Source: Choricystis sp. odSpoLacu1 (Eukaryota; Chlorophyta; Trebouxiophyceae). From it: a stretch of DNA of 64,000 nt. Where the stretch lies: the NCBI GenBank assembly GCA_958009055.1, contig OY253658.1, forward strand, positions 558,684 to 622,683, given 5' to 3'. A program made the position numbers and the translations under genes. Positions 1-13,409 of this stretch are shown here, in pieces (the first letter of the stretch is position 1; the number at the start of each line of letters is the position of its first letter). The notes beneath the pieces are model-generated. The model was not told where the DNA came from and did not search any database. It saw only the letters and a program-made list of their open reading frames with translations.

Positions 1-1919
1 CACAGTGGGCGCCACCTCCGGCTGTGGAGGGGGGTGCGCGGCGGCTTCAGCCGCAGCAGCCTCTTCCTCCTGCTTGGCGTCGGCGTCCATGGCGGCAGGC
101 GCGTCGGTGGCGTCCGTGTCGGCGGTCGCAGGCGGCGCGCTGTCGGTCGGCGGCGGCGCAGCGCTCTCCGATGGCGCCGCCTCGCTCTTGGGCGGCGGCG
201 GCGGCGGGCGGGGAGGGGGGCCCGTCTCCCGCATGGCCCACAGAGAGGACGCGATGAGGGGCAGGGCCATGATGCGGTTCTGTTTTGTGTGTGGGTTGAG
301 GGAGAGAGGAGGGGAGGAGGGTGTGAGCAAAAAGGCGAAGAAACAAAAAACGACGACACTACCCCGACCCCCCACACACTCCCTCTCACCCTATAGTTCT
401 CCTCGTCCGGGTTGGTGGCAAAGAAAAGCTTCTTCAAATCTTGCAGCTTCCTCTCGTCGCGCGGCTTCTTTGGGTTCCACACCTCCAGCGCGGCAATCAG
501 AGCTGCCTCGTCCGCCGCGCCGCGCGCCATCGCCACAAACGGCTCCAAGTCCAGCGTCAGCGCCGCCTCCCGGCACATGGCGGACGCGTACTCCCCCCTC
601 TGCCGCCAGGGGGGGACGGGTGCGCCCCCCTGGGAGGGGAGGAGGGGGGGCGGCGTGCGCGAGCGGTGGCGGTGCAGCGCGGCCGAGCGGTTGCGGTCGC
701 GCGCGGCGCCGCCGCCGCCGCCGCCGCCGTCGGCGGCGTGGGGCCACAGCATGTCGAAGGCGGCGCCTGGGAGGACGACGGAGGGGGGGCCTTCGAGGGG
801 GGGCGTCCAGGAGGCGGTGGGGGGGACGGGGACGGCGACCGCGCGCGCGCGCGCGCGTCGGCGCGGTTGCCCCCGCGCGCGCGCGCGCGCCGCACGCCAC
901 GCACACGCACGCCGGGCAGAACCAGTCGCCGGTGGGGGGGGCGGCGAGGCCGATGCAGGGGGCGTGGAAGACGGCGGGGCAGGTGTCGCAGCAGACGAGG
1001 TCGCCCTGCGGTGTGTGTGAGGGAAGGGAGGGATGAACAAAGGTGAGGGAAAAACGTTTCGCTTCGTGAGCCCCCCAAAACGCACACCCACACCCCACAC
1101 TCTCTCAAAACTCACCCCCTGCCAGCACACGCGGCAAAACCCGTCGTTGGCATCATCCAGCGGCTCCAACAACGGCAGCGGCGGCGGCGCCCGCCCGCCG
1201 ACCGCGCCCCACCCTCCGCGCGAGGCAAAGGTGGGGGGCGGCGTCGCCTCCCGCCCTGCGCCCCCGCTGCCGCCGCCCCCCACGTCGGCCACGGACAGGC
1301 CGTTGAGCATGCGCGTCTGTTCGGCGGGGCGGCGCATGCGGGAGCCGGCCAGGGCTTCAAAGCCGGACAGAGTGAGCAGGGAGGTGCCGCCCTTGGTCTC
1401 GACGCCCGCCGCGCGGGCGCGACCGACGGCCAGGAGTTGGTGGGTGGAGTTCTGTGTGTGGGGTGTGTGGGAAGGGTGGTGAGAGGTGCGTTGGTCGGAG
1501 GTCGGTTGCGCTGGGCGCTCGTTTTGTTTTTCGGTTGCCGGTTGAGCGTCGTCGTTGTGCGTCCAATTGCGACGCGCTGTGCCCTCCAGCCTCCCGATGC
1601 CTGTCCCCGCGCGACACAGGAGCATCGTTTGCACGCGTGTGCGCAGTTAAAAGCGGCAGAGGGCGGCGCTGGGCGGCGCGGCGGCCCCCCCCATTCACGC
1701 GCGCGCATGCCGTGAAAACCGAAAAAACAAAGCCCCGACCGCTCCCACACACACACCCTCCCTCTCTCTCACACCCTCTCACACCTTGACAAAGCGCAGC
1801 ACTTCGCCGTCCTGAATCTTGCCCTCCTCAAAGGCGGCGGGGTAGCCGACCGCCTTGGCGCGCCCAGCCGTCGACAGGTCGTACCCCGTCAGCTCGGGGG
1901 ACGGGGAGCGGGACGGCAT
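1..1919 (-). CDS. PHD-finger protein (3' part beyond window edge)
   Basis: Partial gene; the C-terminus lies past base 1. Exons read 1919-1785, 1451-1116, 1005-390 and 279-1, all with GT-AG borders; the first two join in phase 0. A C4HC3 PHD finger is assembled across the second intron: FCRVCWQG, then GDLVCCDTC, a His in VFHAPC, and WFCPAC. PHD fingers usually read histone H3 tails, so a nuclear chromatin role is inferred. Downstream come an Ala/Gly-rich linker, a helical charged stretch (LQDLKKLFFATNPDEE) and an acidic Ala/Pro/Glu tail. Exon 3 changes frame within the CG-repeat tract at about 840-900; its 616-base length is one base over a multiple of three, which fits a local indel. The start ATG is the first in frame and faces the remodeler gene. 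I do not recognise the wider family. Confidence 0.72.
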
Positions 1920-2211
1920 TGCGCAGGTGGTGGCGTGTGTGTGTGTGTGTGTGTGTTTCCAGCAGAAGAAGCAGGGGGGGAGGAGGTGTGGAGGGAGAAC
2001 GGCCACACACAGAGGCCCGCGGCGGTGCCCGCGTTTTTCTCTCAAGAGCGAGTGTGCGAAGTGCGCAAGTGCGAAAACAAAACAGACCCTCACAAACACC
2101 CCGTTTTTTGGTTCCCCGCCTCGCAGCAGACCCCCACAAAACGGACGCGTGCGCACACACGCACAGCGCCTCACGCACCTCGCAACTACCGCCCACGTGT
2201 GTCCCGCCGCG
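1920..2211. promoter_or_regulatory. Shared 5' region of PHD and CHD genes
   Basis: The 292 bases between two divergent start codons. It holds a TG dinucleotide run at about 1927-1955 next to the PHD start, then a T/C-rich and A-rich stretch. Both products are chromatin proteins, so co-regulation is plausible but is inference. No TATA box is evident. Confidence 0.45.
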
Positions 2212-5200
2212 ATGCCGTCTGCCGGGTCAGGTGAGGAAAGAGGGTCGGCAACCCCCCAACACGGCACGATGCCCCGCCTTCCTGCCCGTGCTCATCGCCC
2301 TTCTCCCCGACCCACGCCCCGCGACCCCCTCATCATGGAGGCAGGTGGAGCCTGGTGGGCCCCAGGTCCAGGCGTCTGGCACAGAGCGGCCCAGACGGCG
2401 CGCGGGCACGCCCCCCACGCCTGCGCGCGCGTTTTCGTTTTTTCAATCCCCCATTTTTTGAGTTTTTCACCCACGCCTCCCTCTCTCCCCTCTCCCCAAC
2501 CCAGGTGACCCGCTGGCCGACCACGTCGCCATGGACAGCGCTGGTGACACCAGGTGAGAGAGATTGGAGAGGAGGGCAGGAGAAAGGGGGGCCTGCGCCG
2601 CCGGCCGGTGGTTTTTTCCCGCAACCGTTTTTTCTCTTCCGCGCGTTGGGTGGGAAGAAAACGGCGGCCTGCCTGCCCGCCGGCCACCGTGTCCCACGCG
2701 CCAAGAGAGCACATGCACACTCAAAGCCTGGCGACCTCACGCTTCTGTTTTGCTTTTTTCCCCCTCCACTCCCTCTCAGCGACGCCAAGCTCTCGGCCGG
2801 CCCGCCCCCGCCCCGCGCTGCGGGCGGCCGCCCCGCCCGCGCCCGCGCCGCTGGCAAGAGCCTGAAAGAGCCGACCGAGTCAGATGGTGAGTGGTGGTTT
2901 TGTGGGGGGAAGAAAGGGAGGACTGTGAGCGTTTTGCTGGGGGGGGTGTCTGCCCTTCTGTTCGCTCACTTCACACCTCCCCTCCTTTTCCTCTCCCCCC
3001 ACACTCACACAGACGAGCGCGACTTCATCCCCGACGACGACGAGCCCTCCGCCCCCGCCCCCTGCCGCCGCCGCCCCCCCGCGCCGCGCGCGCGGCGCGC
3101 GCGCGCGGCCGCACCGCGCCCTCCTCCTCCGAGGATGATGACGACGACGGCGCGTCGTCCTCTGAAAACGAGGACGACCTGTCCTCGGGTGACGACGACG
3201 CCCGCGCCGCCCCGCGCAGCGGCTCCCCCGCCTCCGACACGCGCCCGCCCGCCCCCGTCCCGCTGCCAGCCTCCACCCTGGCCGCCGCCGCCGCCGCGGA
3301 GCGCGTGCTGGCCGTCAACCCGGCCGCCGACGCGTTCCACGTCAAGCTGCGCTGGACCAGCCACCGGGCCACGGTGTGGGTGCCTGGGGCAGACTTGCGG
3401 GCGGCGCGCCCGGCGCTTGCGCGCGCAGCACTGTCTCGCGCCCCCTCCCTGTCCACCGATGGCGCCGCCGCCAACGCCGACGATGACGCCGACCCCGACG
3501 ACGACGGCTGGGCGGCCGAGCTGAAGGATGGCGTCCACCCAGACTGGGTGGAGATCGACCGCGTGATTGGCGAAATCTCCATCGACGACAAAACCGCCCT
3601 CCTCGTCAAGTGGGAGGGGCTGGGCTACGCGGAAGCCACGTGGGAGTGGGAGGCCGACCTCACTCGCGACGGCGACGGCGCCGCGGTGGCCGCGTTCCGC
3701 GCGCGCGAGGCCGCGCCGCCGCCGGCGACACGCGCCCCCGCGCCCGCCACCCTCGACGCCGTCCCCCCCTTTCTCAACACGCGCGCCCTGCGCGACTACC
3801 AGGTCGCCTCCCTGCGCTGGATGGTGCGCGCCCGCGCGGAAGGGCGCAACGTCATCCTGGGCGATGAGATGGGGCTCGGCAAAACCTCGCAGTCGACCGC
3901 CGCGCTGTGGTGGCAGAAACACTACGGCCGCGGCGGCCCCTTCCTCGTGGTTGCCCCCCTCACCACGCTGGGCCACTGGGCGCGCGAGATGCGGACGTGG
4001 ACCCCCATGAACGTGGTCGTGTATGCCGGGTCTGCGGCCGACCGCACCGCGTGCCGCGAGACCGAGTGGTGGCGGCGCGGCGAGTCGCCGTGGGACGGGT
4101 CGCCCTCCCGCGCCCGCTCCGCCCGCCCTCCCACCCCCAAGTTTGACGTGCTGCTGACGTCCTACGAGACGCTGCGCACGGATGCGGCGTGGCTGGGGGA
4201 CAAAGCGGTGACATGGCAGACGGTGGTGGTGGACGAAGCACACCGGCTGAAAACGGCGGCGTCCGCCACGCGCGCCGCGCTCACCACCATGGACGCCAAC
4301 CGCCGGGTCAAGTGGATGCTGCTGCTAACGGGGACACCCGTCCAGAACAATATGCGGGAGCTGCACGGCCTGCTCAACGTGCTCAACCCGGCCCACGCGG
4401 CATGGTGCGACGAGCGCGCGTTTTTTGCGCGCTACGGCGGCGCCCCCTCCGGCCCGCCCCCCACCCCGTCCCAGATCGCGGCCCTCCAAGCCGACCTAGC
4501 CCCCGTCCTGCTGCGCCGCATGAAGGAGGATGTGGAGAAGGGGCTGCCCGCCAAGGAGGAGGTGGTGGTGCGGGTGGAGCTCACGAGAGAACAACGCCAA
4601 TACTATCGCGCCATTTACGAACGCCGCGTCGACGCCCTGCTGGCGGGGGGGGCCAAAGCCAACCTGCCCAACCTGCGCAACCTGGCCATGGAGCTGCGCA
4701 AGGTGTGCTGCCACCCGTGGCTGTGCGGCGGGCTGGAGGCCGACTCGCTCGCGCGCGCCGAGGCGGCGGGGCGGTCGTCCGACGAGTTGGACGCCCTGGT
4801 GGCGGCGTCGGGCAAAATGGTGCTGCTGTCCAAGCTGCTGCCCAAGCTGCGGGCTGAGGGGCGCAAGGTGAGAGAGAAGGGTTGGAGAGAGGCAGGGAAA
4901 AGAATGAGAGGAGATCAAGAGAGCGAATCCGTTTTAACCCACCCCATCTTTTCATCCACAGGTCCTCATCTTCTCCCAGTTCAAAATGATGCTGGACGTC
5001 CTGGAGGATGCGTGCCGCGGGTGGCGCTACCCGGTGGAACGCATCGATGGCGGCGTGCCCGCCCGCGCGCGGCAGGCCGCCATCGACCGCTACTCGCGCC
5101 CCGATTCGGACGGCTTTGTCTTCCTCCTGTCCACGCGGGCGGGAGGGCAGGGCATCACCCTGACTGCGGCCGACACGTGCGTCATCTACGACTCCGACTT

Positions 5201-7307
5201 CAACCCGCAGAACGATCTGCAGGTGAGAGAGGGAGGGGGGGGGGTGACGGAGTGCGCGTGTGCGTTTCTTTTGTGCGTCTTGCCTCACCCACACCCACCC
5301 AATCCACAGGCCATGGCCCGCTGCCACCGCATCGGCCAAGTCAAGGACGTCACCGTCTACCGCCTCGTCTGCAACGACACGTACGAACAGACGGTGTTTG
5401 AGGCGGCATCAAAAAAGTATGGCCTCGACGAAGCCATCCTCGGGGCCGCCCCCCCTGGCTCCGCCGACGACCCGGAAGCCACCGCCGGCCGCATCGCCGA
5501 CCTGCTCAAGCACGGCGCCGTGCGGCTGGATGGAGGGGGTGGCGAGGAGGCTGCCGCGGCGGCGGGCGACGCGTTTGCGGGGGAGGGCATCGACTCCATT
5601 CTGGCGGGGCGCACCGAGAAGCGACAGCTGGGGTCGCGCGCCGGCAACTCGTTCTCGGTGGCCACGTTTGCGGCCGAGGCAGCGGGGGGCAGCCCCCCCG
5701 GCGCCGCCAACAAAAAGGGCAAGCGCCGCGGCGCAGCCGACACCGACGACGACCGCGCCTTCTGGGCCGCCCTCCTCCCCGACGCCGTGGCCGCCCGCGA
5801 GGCCGCCCTGCTGGCCGGCGCCGCCGCCCTGGGCCCTCGGCGGCGGGGGGTGGCCGCCAAAAAGATCTACAACGAGGCCGCCCTCACGCGCGCGGCCGAG
5901 CGCGGCGGCCCCGACGACGAGACGGGGGAAAACGGGGAGAAGCGGTGGTACAAGTATGAGCTGGAGGCGCTGTGGCCCGCCCTGCTGGCGTACGGGGAGG
6001 GGCGGGCGGCGGATGTCGCGCGCGCGGCGGGGCTGGCCGACCGGCCGGTCGACCAAGTCGCGACCGTGTGCGCCGCCATCGCGGCCATTGTGCGCCGCGC
6101 CGCCACCGAAGCCGCGGTCACCGCCGCCCGCGAGCGCGGGGAGGCGGGGGCCCGCGTGCCGCCCGCCCCCGCGCTGCCTGCGTGGTTGAAGCGTGCGTTT
6201 AAAGACTACGACGTGTCGGGGCGCGCTGCCAAGGACGCCGCCCGCAACGCGGAACGGTCGGCCGACCACCGCGCCCGCGTGGCCTCCAACGGCAAGCCCC
6301 TGGTGCCGTCGCTGGTGGACAGGCTGGACACGCGGGCCGTGCTGGACGCCACGATGGCGGGGGCTGCCGACGGCGACCAGACCGCGCTGCGCGCGCTGGC
6401 AGCCGCCTCGGCCGCCGTCGCCCACCGCACCACGGCGCCCGGCTGGTGGGAGCCGCGCCACGACCGCGCCCTGCTGGCCGCCGTGGCGGCGCGCGGCCAC
6501 AACCCCGCGCCCAAGGCGGCGGCTGACGAGTGTGAGGCGATTCTGAAGGACGCTGACCTCTCCCCCATGCCCCTGGCCCCCGACGCGTCCCGTTGGGTGG
6601 CGGACGGCATGGTGGCGGCTCGCCGCCGGCACGCGGACGCGGTGGCCCGGGCTGAAGCTGCGGCGGCAGCGCTGGGGACGGTCGCGCCGCCGGGCGACGG
6701 CGACGCGCCGCCCGCTCAAGCGCCCCCTCCGCCGCCGCCCGCCTGGGATGAAGCCGCCGAGGAAGCCAAACAGTGGAACACACTGGGCGCCGCCATCGCC
6801 AAGCGGCTGGGGCGGCTGCTGGAGGCGCTGCTGCGCCCGCCGCCGCCGCGCCCGCCGCAGACCAAGGCGGCGGCGCCCACTGCGCCGCTGCACCGCCCGG
6901 TGGCGGGCCAGGCGACCGTGCCGTCGATGTTCCGCCCTCGGGAGGGTGGCGACAACGATGCCGGCCCCCGGCTGCCCCCCCGCCCCGCCCTGCCCAAGGG
7001 CAAGGGGGGCACACACGTGCCGGCTGCCGTTGCCGCCGCGCTGGCGGCGGGCGCGGGTGGCGGCGCCGCCACCGCCCCTCTGGCCCCCCGCACTGCGACC
7101 ACGCCGGCGCGCCCGCCGTCGGGCGATGCCCACCGCGCCGGCGGGGTCGGCGGCCAGGAGGAGGTGGACCCCAACCGCCCGCCGTCGGCCGCGGCCAAGG
7201 CGCGTGCCGCGTCGGCAAGTGTGAAACGCCCGTCATCGGCGGGTGGGGGCGCACCCACCCGCCCCATGAAGCAGACCCGGCTCGACTTTGGGCAGCGGGC
7301 CAAGTGA
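2212..7307 (+). CDS. CHD-type SNF2 chromatin remodeling ATPase
   Basis: Exons: 2212-2230, 2505-2553, 2780-2886, 3013-4867, 4962-5222 and 5310-7307, about 1,430 residues. An acidic N-terminus (DERDFIPDDDE, then SSSEDDDDD) is followed by a chromodomain-like segment (DGVHPDWVEIDRVIGE ... WEGLGYAEATWEWE). The SNF2 ATPase then has motif I DEMGLGKTSQS, motif II DEAHRLK, LLLTGTPVQNN, and the C-terminal lobe VLIFSQFKMMLDVLE ... GGQGITL ... ARCHRIGQ. Chromodomain plus a DEAH-type SNF2 motor defines the CHD family, which slides nucleosomes using ATP. The long Ala/Pro-rich C-terminus ends in KQTRLDFGQ. The frame slips by one base at about 3060-3120 (a C7 run followed by CG repeats) between the two acidic blocks; no GT-AG intron fits there. 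Everything downstream is intact. Confidence 0.9.
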
Positions 7308-7447
7308 GAGTGGAGAGAGAGAGAGAGCGGGTGGCGTGTCTTCATTACTTTTCTTTTTTTCTACTTTCCCCAAAACGCGAACGCACCAACCCCCTGTCTT
7401 TTCTGTGCAAAACGACATAAACCAACACCGCCAATTTCTTTTGTGTG

Positions 7448-8376
7448 TCACCCAACCAGCCCCCTCAACGTCACATGCCTAGACGCCGGGTCAAACCACA
7501 CGTACATGCCCGGCAGGGCGGCGTCCACCCTTGCCTGAAAGTCGGCGATGATGTGCTGCAGTCTGGCGAGGCCGATCGGGTCGCCGGTGTGTGCCGCGTC
7601 GCGGTGGCGGTGCCTCACAACGAGCGTCGCGCCGACTGCGTCCCCCCTGTAGTGCGCCTCCCGGTGCCCATCCCGGGACGCCGCGTACCAGTAGTCGGGC
7701 GCGTCGGGCTCGGCCACAATGGCGTCGACGCGGGCGGCCGCGTCGGACGAGGGGGGCGTGTCGTCGGTCTCATCAGCAAATGCGACGTCGCGCGCGCTCA
7801 CCAGCCTCTCCAGCGACCGACACCCAAACACCGCCACCGTGGCGTGCGTCAGAGGCATGGAGGCGCGGTCGCCTTCGTAATGGAAGGACGCGGACTCCGC
7901 TTTGCAGAGGGCCGTGAGGGTGTCTAGTTGATCCGGCGTCAACCGCGCGCCGTCCTTCAGACAGGCCAGCGTCGTCTTGGGCCAGCGGGCTCCCGGGTTC
8001 TCGCGGGGGAGGCCGGGGTGGGCGTCGGCGATGGCGGACTTGAGAGACTCGAGGGCGGGGGGGAAGCCTCTGGTGTGGGTTGAGGGAGGGCGAGTGTGGG
8101 AGGGTGAGTGTGGTTTCTCGCATCGGCGCGCGACGGCACCGAAACAAAAAGCCAACCCCCGACGCTGCACACGTCCAGTCCACCCCTCCTCACACACACA
8201 CAACACCGGTACCTGTACGCTAGCGTCAGCACGCCCTGCCACGACACCATGAACGCGCGGGGCGTCAGGTAACAGCGCGGGGTGCGCGAGACCAGGGACT
8301 CCAGCGTGGGGGCACCCCCCGCGCGCGGGGACACGGCACCAGCTACGGGCTCGTGGTGGGGGGCGTGGGTGGGCAT
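7448..8376 (-). CDS. Hypothetical protein, 261 residues
   Basis: Two exons, 8376-8213 and 8069-7448, joined in phase 2 (AG + A gives Arg). I do not recognise the family. The sequence is balanced rather than low-complexity: it has aromatic and His-containing stretches (SFHYEGDRASMPLTHATVAV, PDYWYAASRDGHREAHYRGD), a helical segment LTPDQLDTLTALCKAES and a C-terminal IIADFQARVDAALPGMYVWF. No clear signal peptide or membrane helix is seen. The start was chosen as the first ATG before the conserved-looking RTPRCYLTPRAFMVSWQGVL. It is convergent with the remodeler gene (140-base gap) and head-to-head with the reductoisomerase (165 bases), so it probably shares that promoter. It is well formed and likely a real gene. 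Confidence 0.65.
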
Positions 8377-8523
8377 GGAGCGTGTTTCTGTGCGGAAGGG
8401 AGGAGGCGCGTCGTTTGGGGAGAGGCCGAAAACAAAAGCGAGAGTGTTTTTGAGGGTCGTCGTTTTTTTCTTCACAACTCTCTATTTTCCCCCTCCCCGT
8501 CGTCTGCTTTTCTCGTGTACTAA

Positions 8524-10687
<2,164 letters not shown>

Positions 10688-10917
10688 GGAGCGAGAGGGT
10701 TGGTTGGTGAAAACTATTTTCGTGGGTGTGTCTCCCCTCCCCCCATTTTTCTTTCGTGCATCCAAATGGCGTTGCGTGGAGGCGTGTCTTTTCATTGCCT
10801 TTGAGTTTTGGTGGGCGCGGTGTGAGGAGAGGGAGGTGTGTGTGATGACTTTTTCGTTTTTGGTCAAAAAAACAAAACACAACACATAAAACTCTCACAG
10901 TCTCCCCACACTTCTGT

Positions 10918-12362
10918 ATGATGGAGTCCGCCCTGGCCGCCCTGCGGTCCGAGAATGCAGCCCTGCGGGCCGCCCTGGTGGCGGCGGGCATGCCCCTGCC
11001 ACAGGCGGCGAATGCACCGGCGCCCGACGCGCCACGTGCTTTCGACGCCGACCACGACCTGTCCGCGGCCGAGGTGGAGCGCTACTGTCGCCAGATGCTG
11101 TTGCCCTCGTTTGGGGTGGAGGGTGAGTGGTGAGAGGGTGGGCGGAGGGAAAGGCATTGGCACGCAAGCCGTCGAAACCCAGCCACCCCCCCACACACCC
11201 AACAGCTCAACAACGCCTGCGCTCCGCCACCGCCCTCATCGTCGGCGCGGGCGGCCTGGGCTGTCCCGCCGCCCTGTACCTGGCGGCTGCGGGCGTGGGG
11301 GCGGTCGTTATCGCGGACGGAGACGCGGTCGACGCGTCCAACCTGCACCGCCAAATCGCGCACACGCCCGCCACGCTGGGGGTGGCCAAAGCGGCGTCGT
11401 TGGCGGCTTCCATCACGGCTGCCAGCCCGGGCGTGGCTGTGACGGCGGTGGGGGCGGTGACAAGTGGTAATGCGGTGGAGCTGGCGCGACAATCAACCGT
11501 CGTCCTCGACTGCACCGACAACGCGGCCGCGCGCTACCTGCTGTCCGACGCGGCGGCGGCGGCAGGCGTGCCCCTGGTGTGTGGGGCTGCTCTAGGCACC
11601 GACGGCCAGGTGACCGTGTTTGGTCCCGCGGCCTCAGGCGCACCGTGCCGGCGCTGCGTGTTCCCCGAGCCGCCTCCCCCCGCCGCGTGCGGCTCCTGTG
11701 CCGCGGGCGGGGTGCTGGGCCCTGTGCCCGGCGTCATCGGCGTCCTACAAGCCTTGGAAGCCATCAAAGTGGTGACGGGGTGGGGTGAGCCGCTGCGTGG
11801 GAGGCTGCTGGTGTTTGATGGGGCAGCAGCCACTGTTCGCGTCGTCACGCTGCGGGGGCCGTCGCCAAATTGCTCTGCCTGCGGTCCACACCCATCCATT
11901 GTCGTAGCCGACACCGACTATGAAGCCTTTGTGGGGGCGCCCGCCCACGACGGCCCGCCCGCGCCCCTGGCGCTGCTCCGCGCGTCTGCGCGTGCAGACG
12001 CACCGCGCGTGGCCGAGTGGCTGGCATCCTCCACCCCGCCCCGCCTGCTGGATGTGAGACCGCACGCCCAGTTCGCGTTGGGGAGGTTGCCTGGAGCGGT
12101 CAACGTGCCGTGGGGCGCGGACTTTGTGTCTCGAGCGGCTGCGGTGCTGGGTGCACCACCCACCACACGCGACGCCGACGCCTCCACCCCTGCCCTCGTC
12201 GTCATCTGCCACCGGGGCAACGACTCCCAGCGCGCGGTGGACGCCCTGACCGCGGGTGGAGGGGGGTGGGTGCCGGGGGAGACAGTGGTGGACTTGATCG
12301 GCGGCATCGAGGGCTGGGGGGCGGACTGTGCGACCAGCGGGCGTGAATTTGTGAGGTATTGA
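10918..12362 (+). CDS. MOCS3: MOCS3/Uba4-type adenylyltransferase-sulfurtransferase
   Basis: Activates the C-terminus of ubiquitin-like sulfur carriers (MOCS2A for molybdopterin, Urm1 for tRNA 2-thiolation) by adenylation, then hands over sulfur. Exons 10918-11122 and 11206-12362, joined as G + CT, give 453 residues. A short N-terminal helix precedes RYCRQMLLPSFGVE, then the E1 nucleotide loop GAGGLGCP (about 82-89), DASNLHRQ and DCTDN. Zinc ligands are CRRC and CSAC; CGSCAAGGVLGPVPG marks the catalytic region. The C-terminal rhodanese domain carries CHRGNDSQ, whose Cys is the persulfide residue. Two adjacent ATGs open the frame; the first is used here. The plant name is CNX5. All catalytic elements are present. 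It lies in tandem 230 bases after the reductoisomerase. Confidence 0.95.
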
Positions 12363-12524
12363 ATGTGCGTCTGTGTGTGCTGTTGTCTGCTTTGTTTTTG
12401 TGTGAACTGCACGTGTGCGGGAAAGCAAAAGAGAGAGAGCGTGTCTCGTTTTTTTTCCGTTTGTCCAAAAACACAACTCACTTCTATTTCTCCGCGGTCC
12501 ACGCCTGTCCCACACACACCCACC

Positions 12525-13299
12525 ATGCGGCTCGCCATCACCACGCCGACGCCACGGCTGGTGCGGCCGTCTCGCCCACGCCGCCCTGTTACCCGCATTC
12601 GTACGCCGCATGCGGCCACCGGCGACGCGGCGTCACCGCCGGACGACGGGCCCCAGCGGTCGTCAGCTGGGCGTGGAGGAGCGGTGAGTTGGGTGTGGTG
12701 TGTGCTGGGGTGGCAAAAGGAAGAGAGGGAGGGGAAAAGTGGCCGCGGCATGGACGACCACCCGCTCGTCGACGCACGACCCTCCCTTTCCCCCACCACA
12801 GGTCTCCCTCCCCTGGTACCACATCACCCCCGCCCGCACCTTCCTCGCGGCCGCCTCCCTCAAGATGTTGACCCTGTCCCTGCCCAACTGCCTGTTCCCC
12901 GTCACCCTGGCGGTGGCGGGCGGGCACCTCGTCCCGCTTGGTCTCGCCCAAACACTCGCCGCGCTTGTCGGCGGCGCCGCCCTCGCCTACCTGGCTCGCT
13001 CCCTGGATGAGGTCGGCTTCATGGGCACCAAGTGGGCGTGGCCCAAGCTGGTGGTGGGGTGTGTGGCTGCCATCGTGCTGGCTGCGCGGCTGCTGCCACG
13101 AGGCAACACGGTCGCGCCTATCCTGCGCGTGCGCGCGGCTGACGCAGCGGTCGCGGCGCGCGCGGCCGCGCCCGAGCGGCCGACGGGAGGACCGCCCAGG
13201 CTGCGCACGTCCGCGGAGGCGGAGGCTGAGGCGACGGCGTTGTTGCGGGGGGCGCCCGCGCCGAAAAGGGGGAGGGCGCCGGTGCCGGTGCGAAGGTAG
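12525..13299 (+). CDS. Small membrane protein with organelle-type leader
   Basis: Two exons, 12525-12683 and 12802-13299, phase 0, 218 residues. The N-terminal 50 residues are rich in Arg, Pro, Thr and Ser with almost no acids, like a plastid or mitochondrial transit peptide. The mature part has three hydrophobic segments: LTLSLPNCLFPVTLAVAG, LAQTLAALVGGAALAYLA and LVVGCVAAIVLAARLL. It ends in a charged, disordered Ala/Arg tail. I do not recognise the family. A soluble role is unlikely; an organelle membrane location is inference from the leader. It is transcribed in tandem after MOCS3 (162-base gap) and converges on the MATH-BTB gene. Confidence 0.6.
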
Positions 13300-13409
13300 A
13301 GAGGGGGGGAAACGTTTTCACTTGCAAAGAAAAACGGGCCTGGATGCATGTGCTTGCAACAACCAAAAAAAGGAAACAAAAATTCAGACACAGACAACAC
13401 ACACACACC

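Noticed and set aside
1927..1955. TG dinucleotide run as a telomere or transposon remnant
   Set aside because: TG/CA runs are common in introns and promoters throughout the window, with no target-site duplications or subtelomeric repeats.
5409..7133. 574-codon minus-strand open frame opposite the CHD C-terminus
   Set aside because: Arg/Gly-rich with no family match, fully overlapped by a secure plus-strand gene.
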